Positions 1 through 12,100 of a DNA stretch of 64,000 nucleotides are shown one piece after another. A program made the translations under genes and the position numbers. The notes under the pieces were generated by a model. The model ran no database searches. It was not told the DNA's origin and saw nothing but the letters and a program-made list of their open reading frames with translations. This DNA is from Myrica gale (lineage: Eukaryota > Streptophyta > Magnoliopsida > Fagales > Myricaceae), in the NCBI GenBank assembly GCA_963930655.1, contig OZ005617.1:19332068-19396067 (forward strand), in the 5' to 3' direction. Every line of letters begins with the position of its first letter. Within the stretch, counting starts at the first letter, position 1.

Positions 1-3000
1 CTTCAAGGTTAATAGATGGTGTCAACACTAAATTGAAGTCCCCAGTATAACATTTCGAGCTTCAAATTTCAAGAAATATGTCCAGAAGATCACAAAACAC
101 CAAAAAAGTGCAAGTCAACCCTGATTTCACCATGAACTAGATCCAACTAAATCACAATAAATCAAGGAAATAAAAATTTAAATAAATAAAAAACTGGTCA
201 TTTTCGACTAGATTAACAGTAAAGAAATTGGCCGAAATGAGTGGACTAGATTCACAGAAGTTTGTTTTGAGGCTGTGGCCAGAAAGAAGCTGCAGCCTTC
301 AGCAGTCATTCCGTGCAAAAGGGTGGTGGCTGTAGTAAGAAGCTCATAGATTCAAGGGTGTCAGAGAAAATTTCATACCAAGACTGTGACTTTGCTTATT
401 TTAAAAAACCTAAGGCTATGTTTGTTTCATGTCTCAAAACGTTTTCAAAATGTTTTCTACTCACTTTTTCATCAATTCCAAACATAGCCTAAATGTCCGC
501 AGGACCTCAAAATTCACCTACATTATAGCTTTAGGCAGTAATTACGCCCTTTGAAAAATACTGATCTCACATGGCAAAACAAAGGTTTTATGGCTACCAT
601 TCTGCATCAGTTTTTCCAGAATGAAATCAGCATCTACATATATATTCCTCATCATCTCCATTTAATACTGCACTAGCTTACTGCAAATACACTAACATTC
701 AATTTAACTTATCTTGTTGAGACTCATAGCAAACATTAAGAAGAAATGATGATGCACTGCATTTTCACCTGACGTAGGGTCCGAGCAACGAGAGCCTCTA
801 TTACAGGGCCTCTATCGTCATTCAAGAGATGCACTTCATCAATAATTAAGAGCTTCACCAGCATTGAAAGTGACATGTCACTGCTCTTGCGAGTAATGAC
901 ATCCCATTTCTCAGGTGTTGTCACTATCATCTGATTGACAATCAAAAAGGAAGTTAGCTGCTGCTTCTCCATGCTTGTTGCCATAGCAAACTTAGTCATG
1001 TCTAATTTAATCAAAAAGCAACCTGAGTTTCTTCAAGTTCGTTCCTTGAAAGTTGCATGTCTCCAGTAAGTTCTCTCACGGTCATGTTCAAAGGAGACAA
1101 GCGATGGCTAAACGTTGACGTTACCTCTGCAGCTAATGCCTAAGAAGGACATAACCAGAAATAAGCCATCAATAATGATTGCTGACACCACCTACTCCCA
1201 CCACTAAAAGTTATCTATATAGACAATCCAACGAACAGAGACAAGTGATAGAGTAAAGTAGAGGTTGATTTTACCTTCATAGGAGCAACATAAACTATCT
1301 TAAACTCATCCTTATGCAAGTAACCATCCTTGAAGTGCTGCCCAATCTGCCACAGAACATATCACGCACCTCATACATCTGAATTCCACAAATTATAACA
1401 TGCACTGCCAGAATCATTTTCTCTAATTAAGGTAGTGTTTGCAAACCCAAAATATTGGGAAATTTTTAACTCATCCAAATTTTTTGAATTCAAACATAAC
1501 AAACTCAAAATTTTGGTCAAGAAAATAATAAAAAAAAAATCAAAATCATCTCTCTCTTCCCATCAAATCAGCTCTGTCTATTACGATAAAAAAATTCACT
1601 CAAATCATGTCTCTTTTCAATTTTTCACTCACTTGCATAAAATTATATTTTTCACTACTTTTTCTCAAAATCCAATAAAATTATAGTCTACCTCAATTTT
1701 CACAACATTCTCAAAATTTTCAAAAAAATCTTAGTTTGCAAGCATGGCCTAAGTGACAAAACAAACTTAACTTTGATTTGAAAATATTTCATGTATCACA
1801 ACTGAAAAGCACTGTGCATAGAGGGGCGCTCGAATAACAAAGAAGGAAAAATTAATGGAACGGATGTCTACAAATGAAATAACCTCTCCAGCTCATAAGA
1901 TATCATATGAGCTCTCCATTAATTGATGAACAAAGTGCCCAAGTAATTTGTATCATCATAGAACCAAAATGTGAACTTCCACCTTAAAACATATTGAGTA
2001 AGAAGAAAATAGAAAAGATTGAAAAAGAATAGGAACCAAGATGTGGCTAAGATATTGCCCACCTCGTGTAGAATAGAGATCATGGCAATATTTGTTTTGC
2101 CAGCTCCCGTTGGAGCACAAACCTGCAAGTAGAAGAAAAACGCATCAGAAATATTTAAAGCAACACCTTAGCTGCTATGCGGTACCCATACATAAAAGGA
2201 GATGGCTCACCAGTATATTTTCATTCGTGTGATAAACTGTTTGAAATATCCGGCTCTGAATACGGTTCAGTGATTTGTAGCCACGAAAAGCAGCTTGAGC
2301 AAAGTCATCTAACTCCTTTATCTCAATCTGACAACATATGACAGTTGAGAGAGAATGAAGTTTATGAACATGAACATATGACTACTAAAAGCATGAAGCA
2401 AGCAATGCTAACCCAATCGTTGATCTAATTTGACACAGCAATTACTATCAAGTGAAATCTAATTTGAAAAAATTCTTATGCTACACCCCCAAGGGTTTGG
2501 TGTGGTGGTAAGGCTTCGACTTGGGTTCTAACATGTCCCAAGTTCGAGCCCCAACACCCCCATTATCGCCCTTGACTTACCCGCTCCCTGGGTTGTGGGG
2601 TCGGTCCAGGGGGCCGGGGTTTGTACTTCAGGGTTGGGCCAAAAAGGTCCGGCTTTGGGGAATTTCCTCGTCATCAAAAAAAAATTCTTATGCTACAAAT
2701 AGAAAATGTCATAGTCATTGTGAGGCTTCAAAGACGTAAAGTTCTTCAAAAAGAAAGGACTATCTACAAGCTTATGCATGACAGCACAATTTATACCACA
2801 TAAGGGGCTGTGTGTAATGTTTCGTCATGCTCTAAGTTCTCATGCAGAGGTTCCAGGTCTGATGCATACAGGGGATTCCTAATTTTCTCTGTAATATAAG
2901 AAAAAAACATATCCGCCAACAAGTATTTTGCAAGCCCCCTTCACATGGAAAACAACACCCACATGCAGTGCACATGTCGTTGCAACCACTTCTGGCAGAA

Positions 3001-3425
3001 TTCCAGAATCTCAACCACGTCAGAAAGACACATGCACTCAGAGAGAGAGAAATGAAAATAGCATTAAAAAGAGATTAGGGAGCCATAACATATCTTGGTT
3101 TTAGACAGCAGCCTTTAACATAAAACATTATATTAGACCTTTAATTTCTTATTGGAAGACTCGATAATGACAACATATCCTAACAAGGTTTTGTTCCAAC
3201 TCTCAGCAATTTGCTACATCTATAGGCCATTTGCCACCTTAGATCACATCCTCTGTTTTTCACCTTAAGTCATTGTATCTTTTTCTTCTCTCTGTAATCT
3301 TGCTCACCAGTCAACATGCCTTCAAGTAATCCATTTAACCAGAAAGGCCAAGAAATCAGTCAACAAAATGAGATGGATAATTTACTACGAAGAACATGGA
3401 TATGTATTACAGGCAGTGTGTGTGT

Positions 3426-3458
<33 letters not shown>

Positions 3459-6199
3459 GCACCAGTTTCTCTCCAGGTTTCATTTGTGCAGTTGGTGTTG
3501 GGGGGATAATGACCTCCTCATACCCCTTATAATGCTTCCTGAAGGTTCCTTGAGGAAGAGCTGTAACTGCAAGGGACTGGGGCCCCGGACCAGATCCAAT
3601 CAAATCATCAAAAGGACTTTTCTTTTCACTCGCATGAAGTAAAGAAGAAAAATCAGCAGCAGACAAGTCACTCTCAGCCCCATATTCTGTTGCTCGTCTA
3701 TGTCGTTTTTCCTCCTTGCGCCGAAGTTTATCAATTTGCCTTTCAGACTCGGTTTGAACCGTAACCTTAAGCAGAATTGGCAAGGGAAGACTTAATGAAA
3801 GAACTAAACTTTTAAGGAGTTATAACTAAATAAGATTTTTCCTCTCCATACAAGAGCCAGATGGTACCTGAGTTCCATAACTTGGCATTCGTGTTTGAGC
3901 ATTTGAAGCCGTCTTCTCTGATTTCAGCACCAGAAACCCATGATGGATAGCATCAACAAGTTCCTTCCGATGCTGGTGAAAAGAAGCAAATTCAACAATA
4001 GAAGTTAGTCTTCGTTGGATTAACTTCCAACCCAGAAGTTTCAACAAGCCTCTTCAAGAATAAACTAGTCTACCAGGATGACCAGAAAATCTAAAAGGAT
4101 GCTTGAATCAACAGTCAGCACCCAAGATTGATGGTACTGTTCTAATAATCATCCATCCTTTCTCGGATTTTTCTGATTTCATTAGCTTTCTAGCTTGTAT
4201 GGATTAGGTGCTTCAGTATAGCTCTTGTGTACTGTTTCCTTTCTTTATTTCTAATAAAATTTCCCTTACTTATCAAAAAAAAAATCCAAAGGTTTATTTT
4301 CCTTCTTTTTTGGGGGGGACAGTTTCGTAGGAATAAGATAAACTTATCAAACTATAAGAACAGTTTGTATGCTTACCGACATAAGGTCTTGAACAGTCTC
4401 AAATGCATTATCCCCTACGAGATCCAATAAATCACCAGCAATCTTCACAAATATTCAAAACAATAACACTTGAGATCATCTAGAACTTCTCTATCATCAA
4501 ATATAAGCTACACGAGTGAGACCAAAATATGAAATAACTAGCTATATATACCTCCTCACCAGGCTTGTCTGAGTCAAGAACCCGACAAATGGTCATTGCC
4601 AGTTCATCCCGGGAAAGCTGTGAAGCACTTCCCCTAACTATCTGATCACATGCATCTCTTAACCGACTCAAATTAAAGTTTGCCCCATCAGTAGCAGAAG
4701 GATAATGTAGAGAATCACTCTGTTCATACCAGACTTCATGACGTGAAGAAGAAGGTGGAGGGCTGTCCTCACCCAATAATTCCCCATCCTCCAGAGAAAC
4801 ATCCATCAGAAACCTAGCCGGTGCTTGGAAAACAAGGTCAGCACCAAATTCTACATCATCAGCATTCCCATTTACATGCCTCTCAGAAACAAGCAGGGGA
4901 TCATGATCACAGGACATCAACCCAGAAAGATTTTGAGCTAGAGAGGCCACTCTCCACAGGTCAGTGTCAGAAACCACATGACCTAGAAGTTTTTGCAACT
5001 CTAACCTGCATATCAGTATTCCTGAGTTCAATCAAATACCCAAAAATTCAAAGTAACATCCAAACTCCACAATTAACAGATGAGCCAATATGGTGCACGA
5101 TATTCAAGCACCACAGTGTCAGCATTCTGCAAGTCATATCTGGTTTTGTGGGAGTTTTGGTCTACCATTTCAATAATGTATTAGTCATTTTCATCTCGTG
5201 AATATCAAAGTTAGAAACAGATGCAGCCAACAAAATGGCAAAGCACAATTCGTTTGTGATTTTATTTCCACCATAAAGGCAGGAACATAAAACCTTGGAA
5301 AGTCAAATTCTTACTTCTCAGCAATCTTCCCATCCTCATCCCCTGGCCCACAAAAAAGGCGATAAACAGTGAGTGCCACCTCGCGAAACTCTTCAGAGGG
5401 CACTTCTCCATCAATCAAGTCCACTACGGCTGCAATAAACTGCTTGTATGCTTGTCGAACTTCAAATGAAGCTGTACCTCAACAGCCAATTAAAACATGA
5501 AACATCATGACAAGTCTCATGAAATATGCGCCTATGTGTAGTGCATAATTAAGTTACAGCAAGATGTCAAAACAGTAGACTACCTTCTTCCCAGGAATGT
5601 ACAATCTTCTGCGCGAGCTCTGACTCGTCAAGTGAGCTAGCAGAACTAAATAACACAGTTCAAAAAATTCAGGTACTATTTCCATAGCCTTGAGTATGAA
5701 AAAAGAAAGGAGCAATTGTGAAACAAAGACATTATTGAAATGAACCGAGCACAAATATAACAAACCAATAAAGGTTTACTTATCCGTTTAGAACCCAAAG
5801 GAAAATTAAAACCGAATGCATTTCCTTAACTTCAATATATTTGCCAAAGAAAACAAAATCAGTCCAACAAAGACATTTGAACGAGCTCCAATTCAGATGA
5901 GAACTTTGTCTGACTGTTCCCATGCAAAATAACTAATGCGTTAATATGTTCCATTCCTCCCTTGAAGCTTTTAATACATTCTATTAATCATCCAATTAAG
6001 ATCAGAACTCTACTCTCCCATGGTTTCGGATGGTTTTCTCAGCAACCAAACAAGGAATAGAAGAGGAATCAAATGACAAAAATGGTTACTTGCGAGGCCT
6101 ATTGTGGTTTTGGAGGATGAGTTTCCGTTGGAGATAGGCCTGGTCGACGTCGAAGGGATCTCTTAAAGAGTTGGTCAAGCGAGGAAGTTGAACCAACAT
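1..6199 (-). CDS. DExH14: DExH-box RNA helicase, ASCC3/DExH14-like (5' part; 3' end outside window)
   Basis: Ski2-like helicase with two cassettes, the plant counterpart of ASCC3, the ribosome-quality-control and alkylation-repair helicase; that role is known for animals and fungi and inferred here. The start [17 protein letters not shown] at 6199 matches the family N-terminus. Exons read on the minus strand: 6199-6090, 5645-5584, 5471-5315, 5005-4552, 4442-4377, 3972-3868, 3765-3463, 2327-2211, 2122-2063, 1346-1275, 1139-1023, 930-769. They sum to 1785 nt (595 codons), all in phase with GT-AG introns. Motif I APTGAGKT is at residues 461-468, motif Ib TTPEKWD near 545-551, and the DEVH box at 572-575. 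The full protein should be about 2,100 aa, so most of both helicase cassettes lies beyond base 1. Positions 1-768 are intron with no exon seen. Introns hold MITEs, a SINE and a LINE tail. No lesion is seen. Confidence 0.93.
414..489. repeat. Miniature PIF/Harbinger-like MITE (76 bp)
   Basis: Perfect 11-bp terminal inverted repeats GGCTATGTTTG / CAAACATAGCC are flanked by TAA on both sides (411-413 and 490-492). The TAA duplication and GG..GTTTG ends are typical of Tourist/PIF-Harbinger MITEs. It lies in a helicase intron and has no coding capacity. Confidence 0.75.
1431..1749. repeat. PIF/Harbinger-like MITE (319 bp) in helicase intron
   Basis: The ends read GGTAGTGTTTGCAAAC and, reversed, GGCCATGCTTGCAAAC. 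TAA flanks both sides (1428-1430 and 1750-1752). The interior is AT-rich and non-coding. It lies between helicase exons at 1346 and 2063. Confidence 0.65.
2485..2680 (+). mobile_element. tRNA-derived SINE with intact target-site duplication
   Basis: Pol III-type promoter: an A-box-like TGGTGGTAAGG and a perfect B box GTTCGAGCC within the first 75 bases, then a GC-rich body ending in an A-run. It is flanked by an 18-bp direct repeat AAAAAATTCTTATGCTAC (2467-2484 and 2679-2696, the second overlapping the A tail). The body shares the GTGGGGTCGGTCCAG and GGTCCGGCTTTGGGG segments with the element at 13341. It is antisense to the helicase, in its seventh intron. The clean duplication suggests a fairly recent insertion. 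Confidence 0.8.
3415..3458. repeat. (TG)n(AG)n compound microsatellite at a 5' splice site
   Basis: About 10 TG units followed by about 11 AG units. On the minus (coding) strand it begins within a few bases of the splice donor of the helicase exon ending at 3463, so the intron reads GTGCC then (TC)n(AC)n. Confidence 0.9.
4155..4285 (+). mobile_element. LINE 3' tail fragment
   Basis: It ends in TTCCCTTACTTATC plus an A-run and matches closely the 3' ends of the LINE copies at 52372-52858 and 51240-51596 (shared GATTTC...TAGCTTGTATGG...CAGTATAG segments). Heavily 5'-truncated, non-coding, in a helicase intron on the antisense strand. Confidence 0.6.
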
Positions 6200-6468
6200 C
6201 GTTGCCAATTTTGTGAAAAAAGGTTCTTCTGAAACCCTAGAAACGTTTCTTCTCGTAGAAGTCTAGAAGATCTTCTGAGAAGTTTTCTCTCAAACAACCA
6301 AAAGTTTCTTCTTAGAGAATTCGTGAAGGGTGCAGACCACACAGATTACAAACCAAAGCTAGAGGTTGAAGAAGTTGTTGGTCTGATTACTGACGGTGTT
6401 CGCAGTAGAAATTTTAAAGAATTGGGTTTTGGAAAAAATAAAAAAATAAATCAAGATCATTTTAATAA

Positions 6469-6870
6469 GGGAAATTTGATTTTTAGTTCTTGAGGTTTAC
6501 CTCATTTTCATTTTTAGTTATGAATTTCAGTGGGTCAAAATTTTAGTCCTTTAACTTTCATCTTTATAAAATTTAGTCTTTCTGTTATCCTGTCATCAGT
6601 CTCATTAACGGATCTTTTTGACACGTCAGCAAAATTGAAGCGGTCGACCGGGTATATATATTAAAAGTGAGCGGTCGACCGCTTCATTTACAGGTCAAAA
6701 GCTTCATGTACCGATCGATCGGTACAAATTTTGACGGCGTACGACGGTAGACTGACGGGAGGATTAAATTTTACAAAGATGAAAGTTCAACAACTAAAAT
6801 TTTGACCCACTAAAATTCATAACTAAAAATGAAAAGTGGTAAAACTCAAGGACTAAAAAATAAATTTTCC
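6469..6870. mobile_element. Mutator-like MITE with 9-bp target duplication
   Basis: A 402-bp imperfect foldback flanked by perfect 9-bp repeats TTTTAATAA (6460-6468 and 6871-6879), the target length of Mutator-like elements. The ends read GGGAAATTTGATTTTTAG and TAAAAAATAAATTTTCC. The centre carries GCGGTCGACCG-type palindromes. Non-coding, probably mobilised by an unseen MULE. Confidence 0.75.
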
Positions 6871-7199
6871 TTTTAATAAATATTATAATAAAAAAATAAA
6901 ATTTTATGAAAAATGAGAAATTAGTTTGTAATTTTAATTTCCACCCGACATATATTATGGAAATTTTTTAATGGAATACGAATCAGCGCGGCACAAACAC
7001 CGTCTCTAGACGACATGCCGTTTGATCAGGTGAGAGAGCGACAAGTCCCTTTTTTTTCCGCCGACGTACTTGTGAATTTCTTGGGCTACGACTTTGGGCC
7101 GAATAATACAGTTGACGATACACGATCTAGCTTGTAAATTTTTGGGCTACATACTGTCAGGTCGAGGTCCAGTTGATAACATATTTTGTGTTTTATCGT

Positions 7200-7547
7200 T
7201 AAAATTTATAAATTTGACAATTTTGTCACTAAGTTTATATCATACTTACGATTTAGTCATTAGATTTTATTTTTTGAAAATATGGTCACTGAAAATACAT
7301 AGTTGTGACAATCTGGTCTTTCCGTCAAACCTTCGTTAAATTTTTAGCCGGAATAGCGGTCGACCGGTTTGTTTACCGTTGCGACAAAAGTAATTTGTAG
7401 CGGTCGATCGCATTCTATTCCGTTAAAAATTAATGGACTATTGACGGAAAGACCAGATCGTCAAAAAATGAAACCTAGTGACTAAATTGCTAGCGTGTTA
7501 TAAACCTAATGACTAAATTTTCAATTTTCTTTCAAATTTTATGGTGT
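7200..7547. repeat. Foldback repeat related to the 6469 element
   Basis: The arms read GACAATTTTGTCACTAAG and AACCTAATGACTAAATTTTC, with TGGTCTTTCCGTCAA mirrored by TTGACGGAAAGACCA nearer the centre. The middle again holds GCGGTCGACCG, as in the 6469-6870 element. I could not fix target duplications, so the borders are approximate. Confidence 0.5.
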
Positions 7548-7575
7548 TAGAGTTAATGAAAAATTAAAGAGATAG

Positions 7576-7960
7576 TAGAGTTGGACCGGCCCGGACCGGA
7601 TTTTGTGGTTCAAATCCGGTCTGGTCCGGACCGAATTTGGAAAACTGGTTATATCCAGTCCACACCATTTGGAAACCATTTCAGACCGGATTTATTAATA
7701 TAATTAATAAATATTTTTATTTTATTTTTTTAATACAAACATAACATTTTTTTACACTTTTATAATTTTTTCATTTTGATTTATGGTACTTAAGTTTTTT
7801 TAAGACATTTGCAACTAATTTTTTTTATCTTGAGATGTGAGCTAAAAGAGAAATCGGTCAGGACCACTTAAGTGGTCCAATTGGATCGGACCGAACCGCT
7901 TATAAGGGGTCCAGTCCGGTCCTTAATTTTAAGTACAACCAGATCTCCGGTTGTTTACCC
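7576..7960. repeat. Palindromic GGTCCGGACC-rich repeat
   Basis: Many copies of GGACCGG/CCGGTCC (7590-7640 and 7860-7920) bracket an AT-rich middle. It is non-coding and resembles dispersed non-autonomous plant elements with this motif, but I cannot assign a family. A similar GGTCCGG cluster lies near 34330-34380. Confidence 0.35.
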
Positions 7961-8550
7961 TTAAGATAGAGATTATTTAAATGAATTTTGTATATTTATT
8001 TAAAGTGAAAAGTGACGATTTGACAGGGATAGAACATTTTGTGTAGTTATTTCATTGGGGAAAAAATGCTCAAAATTTTCATAGGGAGAGATGATTTAAG
8101 TTGACAATCAATAGGAATCGTAGAGCACATTGTGCATCTCAACTACTCATAATTGTTTTAGGCCACACAGCGTCCCAACTTCCTCATTTTTACAAATTTT
8201 TCATCAACAACTGTGAATGTAACACATTATATTCTAAACTATTCATTTTGACACATTGCATTATTTAACTACGAATGACACTTTACACTTCTTACCTGAC
8301 AATAATATTTTTAGTGATTTAATGAGTTGACAATAATATTTTTTATATATGCATACTTGGTTAAGGATATTATTGTTATTTTGATTTTAAAAAATTTACA
8401 GCACTTATAATTGATGGATAAAAAGTGTGATTAAAAAAAACAAAGGATGAAGATTCTATTTCTCTTCTTCAAAGTAGGAGTACAAGAAGTTAAAAGCCAG
8501 GGAGAGAAAAATTAATCAATCATTACTTTCTATTTGATTCGACAGTTAAA

Positions 8551-8727
8551 GAGCCTGTTCGGTGATAATGTATTTTGAGAATTTTTTGTGTTTTGAGAAT
8601 TTTTAAGTGATGTTAATTTTATTAACATGCGTGCAGTAATTATTTTTAAGTGATGTTAAAAACATGTTCAATTCGTGTATTATCAAGATTTAAAAAATTA
8701 TGAGAATTCACTATTGTCGAACAAGCC
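8551..8727. repeat. MITE with GCCTGTTCGG / CGAACAAGCC ends
   Basis: About 177 bp with inverted ends GAGCCTGTTCGG and CGAACAAGCC, flanked by TAAA on both sides. Its interior (TTTTGAGAATTTTT...AAGTGATGTTAATTTT) recurs at 19319-19490, making a two-copy family here. It lies upstream of the PDCB gene. Confidence 0.5.
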
Positions 8728-9133
8728 TAAAGAAAGTAGGACGTGAATTCTAAAATAGAAACGGTAGGATTCGAACATGCCCTCGTCATTTAGTAAAAAA
8801 AAAAGAACAGTTCTCCGTCAAACTGTTTTTCTTTTTTCCTTTCCTCCTCGATAAAGGGTAAAGAAGCAGAGGGGAAAATGAACAGCTAAAATACGTACAG
8901 GGAGCAAAGGACAGAAACGAAAGAGCACCCACTCGCCAGTCACTAGCCGACACCGAACACAAACAGAGCCACTTGCTGTCATCCCACGCTCTACGTGTCT
9001 GTATTTCTCCTCTTCTGTTGCCCACTCGCTCATTAAGACCATTCCTCTCACAGGCTGCATTTGCAGACAAGCTTTTTCTCAACGGAGCACCCTGAATACC
9101 CTCTTCCAACCAATAACTGGTCCTTCTTCAAGC

Positions 9134-12100
9134 ATGGCTGTCTTAGCTTTTCTAGTGCTCGTTTTGGCCATGACTGGCCATTCAAGTAAGCTCGTGGCAT
9201 TTTTCTCTTCTTTCTTTTGAAGTACTGAAGCTCCAATCAAAACCAATCTCTCTCTCCGTCTCTTTCTCCCCCCTGTATGTCTCGGTTTGCTGATGAATAC
9301 GCCTCTAAATTCGTCTCTGTTTTTTTTGAAGTGGGTGCTTAATCCATTTGCTCATTACCATAGGCCTTGTTATTTTTTGTTTTATTTAACATAATCTAGG
9401 TGGACCGTAGGATAGTTTGTTTCCCTTTCCTCATATGGTGTTAGTTACCAGCTTTAGAGTTTATTTCTGGCTGAACTTTTCTCCTTTCAGCTCAGGAACA
9501 TGGGATAGGTCCACATTTTTCTTTTGTCTTCTATTATGAATGAGTTTTCCTCTTCTCCATGACATCACCGCCTTCATTTTCAGTGTGGGTTAACTATGCT
9601 CATTTTTTCAATTGTGCAGTGATAAATCAAAGGAGCTCCATTTCTGTAGTTGTCTGATTTTGTTTTCGGAGTGAACATTTCGCTGGCATACGTGCTCTTG
9701 GCTGATCTGCTTTCTCCTTTTGCTCTTTTTGGATTGTGTTGATTAGGTGCGACATGGTGTGTTTGCAAGGATGGAGTGGGGGACTCAAACCTACAGAAGG
9801 CATTGGACTATGCCTGTGGAGCTGGGGCTGACTGTAACCCCATCCATCAAACTGGGTCCTGTTACCAACCTAACAGTGTTAAGGCTCATTGCTCCTATGC
9901 TGTTAACAGCTACTTCCAAAAGAAGGGTCAAGCACAAGGCTCCTGTGATTTTTCTGGCACCGCCTCCATTTCTACTACTGACCCAAGTAAGTAGGCCTCA
10001 ATGGTATCGGGACAAATTTCTTTTGTAACTTTACGATTAAAAGAACGGAAAAAAATAACAAGAAGAATTCAGAAATCGGAGAACTCATCATTCCTCTTGT
10101 TGGTTTTGCAGGCACTACTGGTTGTGTTTACCCCTCTAGCGCCAGGTTTGTTTTTCCTTCCTGTTTCCTGGTTATTTTCCATGAACAAACCGAATATATC
10201 AAGTTGTTAGTCCCCAAACACCCACCCCCAAAAGAAAAGATAGTTACTGCTGCTTTTTTTAATTTTCTCGTTTCCATGCCCTGTGGATCCTTCCTTTTCT
10301 TTGTAGAAAATTAGGGCCCTTACATGTAAAACCATCAAAAACCAAATATTGGCTTCATGTTTGTGAAGCTTAGCGCATAGCAGGGCAATGGTGTCCTCTG
10401 AAAGATCACCTATTGCACACCCTATGTGGGACTCGACATCAGCGCGTCTATATAGCACTGTGTTGTCACGGAGCTCTCCAATGGGGTTTAGTGCTGGCGA
10501 GTTAGATGCTTGGTGTTAATCCCAAAATTTATATATCAATCTGCACACAGCCCTCTGGCACTGGGTGGAATGGCACAATCGTTTTCACAGCTCGCGAGAG
10601 GTCTGCGGACAAGTTGGAAAGTTGATCAGACTGATCCAGTAATAATTTAAATCCGAATAAAGTTAGGCTAAGCTAATCAGTAGGGGACTATTAGCTCCGG
10701 GCACCGAAAAGATAAAAAAATGAAGGAACACAGGATTATGAGAAACGCTGATCTGCCTAATCCTGAGCTTTTTTTTTTCTGGCTTTGCTTTCCTATCGAT
10801 ATTCCTTTTGTTAAAAGCCCCTTCCTTTCTGGTTCATATTTTGGTGGGATAAACATCCGCCTTTAAATTAGTTGGAAAAGCATAGCGCTTTGTGAAAGAT
10901 TTCAAGGCTCTACATCATTCCTGGGTCTGTAAGTCTGAGGCCCCCTCCTTTTTCTTTGCTCCTTTGGTCCAAATATAAATGCGTTTTCTTTTGTCGTTTG
11001 ACTACAAATTCAAGATGCATGATGATGCTCATTCATTGCGCATTTATTGGTTGTAGAGTAGGTATTACTCTTTACTTTAATAAATAAGATTCTGAAATCA
11101 TGGAGATCCAATGCCCTTTTACTTGAGGTAAATCTTTTCGAAGATCAAATAGTAACAAGTTGTTTTGTACTAAAAAGACAAAATATTCCCTCGTATACCC
11201 ATCCATGTCGATGCTTTTTCGGCGTCTGGTTTGAGCTACCGAGGCCATGGCCATGACACATAGGGATGCCAGGAGTCAAAAGTTGTGGCCACCTGGAAAA
11301 GCTGTGGGGGCTGTTCAGCCATTAGCGGGTCCACGTTGAGTTCTTAAAAACAGAGCTGTTTCCACTTTGATAGTTGGGCAATTATTTTGTGTGATTATTC
11401 GTCTTAGATAGGCTCGAGATGGACCGATTTTTTTGAGATTTGAGCACCTTTGAAATTTATGATGTCTCGTGTGTTGTGCATGTCTTGTCGTCCCGCTCCA
11501 CGGTCTTTGAAGGAGACTCCTTCTTGTCATTTTCTTTTTTGAAAAAGTCCAGATAATTCTTTAGATTTTGGGTTTCGGGAATTCTACTTGGACAAATATT
11601 TCAAGTAATGCGCACAAAATCTTGTTGGGGTGAAATTCAGAACACAGTCGTATTCGATCCCATCCCATGTGACAGGTTTGTGTCCAATTTAATACAGTTT
11701 TTTGTGCTAAAATCTTGTTTGGTGAAATTTTGGGTTATTAGAGTTTGGTGAAGATTTGAATGAATATTATAATAAAAAGAATAATTTTATAAGAGGAGAG
11801 ATTATTTTGTAATTTTTTGTAATGAGCCTTAAAATGTTTGCACAATTGTGCAAAACTCAATTCTATTGAACGCTAAACTTCCTCATAATGGCATCAAATG
11901 ATTAAACTTTGTGCTTCTGATCAATCAAGCATACTTTTTTGTACAGATGTTCTTTTAAGTGGGGCCAATCACATGGTAGGCATTGATCTTTGAAAAACAT
12001 GTGATGTGAAGAAGATATGCTAATAGGGCCTACTAGCCAGGATTGATGTCTTTTTTTTACCCTCTATCTCCAAAATGGCCCGTGCGGATTCTACTCTTTT

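Larger units (their letters stand above)
6200..9133. promoter_or_regulatory. Shared upstream region of divergent helicase and PDCB genes
   Basis: About 2.9 kb between two start codons facing away from each other. The near ends (about 6200-6400 and 8800-9130) should be 5' UTR and proximal promoters. The middle is filled with foldback repeats listed separately. I see no further gene. Confidence 0.5.

Noticed and set aside
2521-2803. Reading frames of 60-72 aa over the SINE
   Set aside because: Explained by the GC-rich SINE body; no protein similarity and different frames in the two SINE copies.
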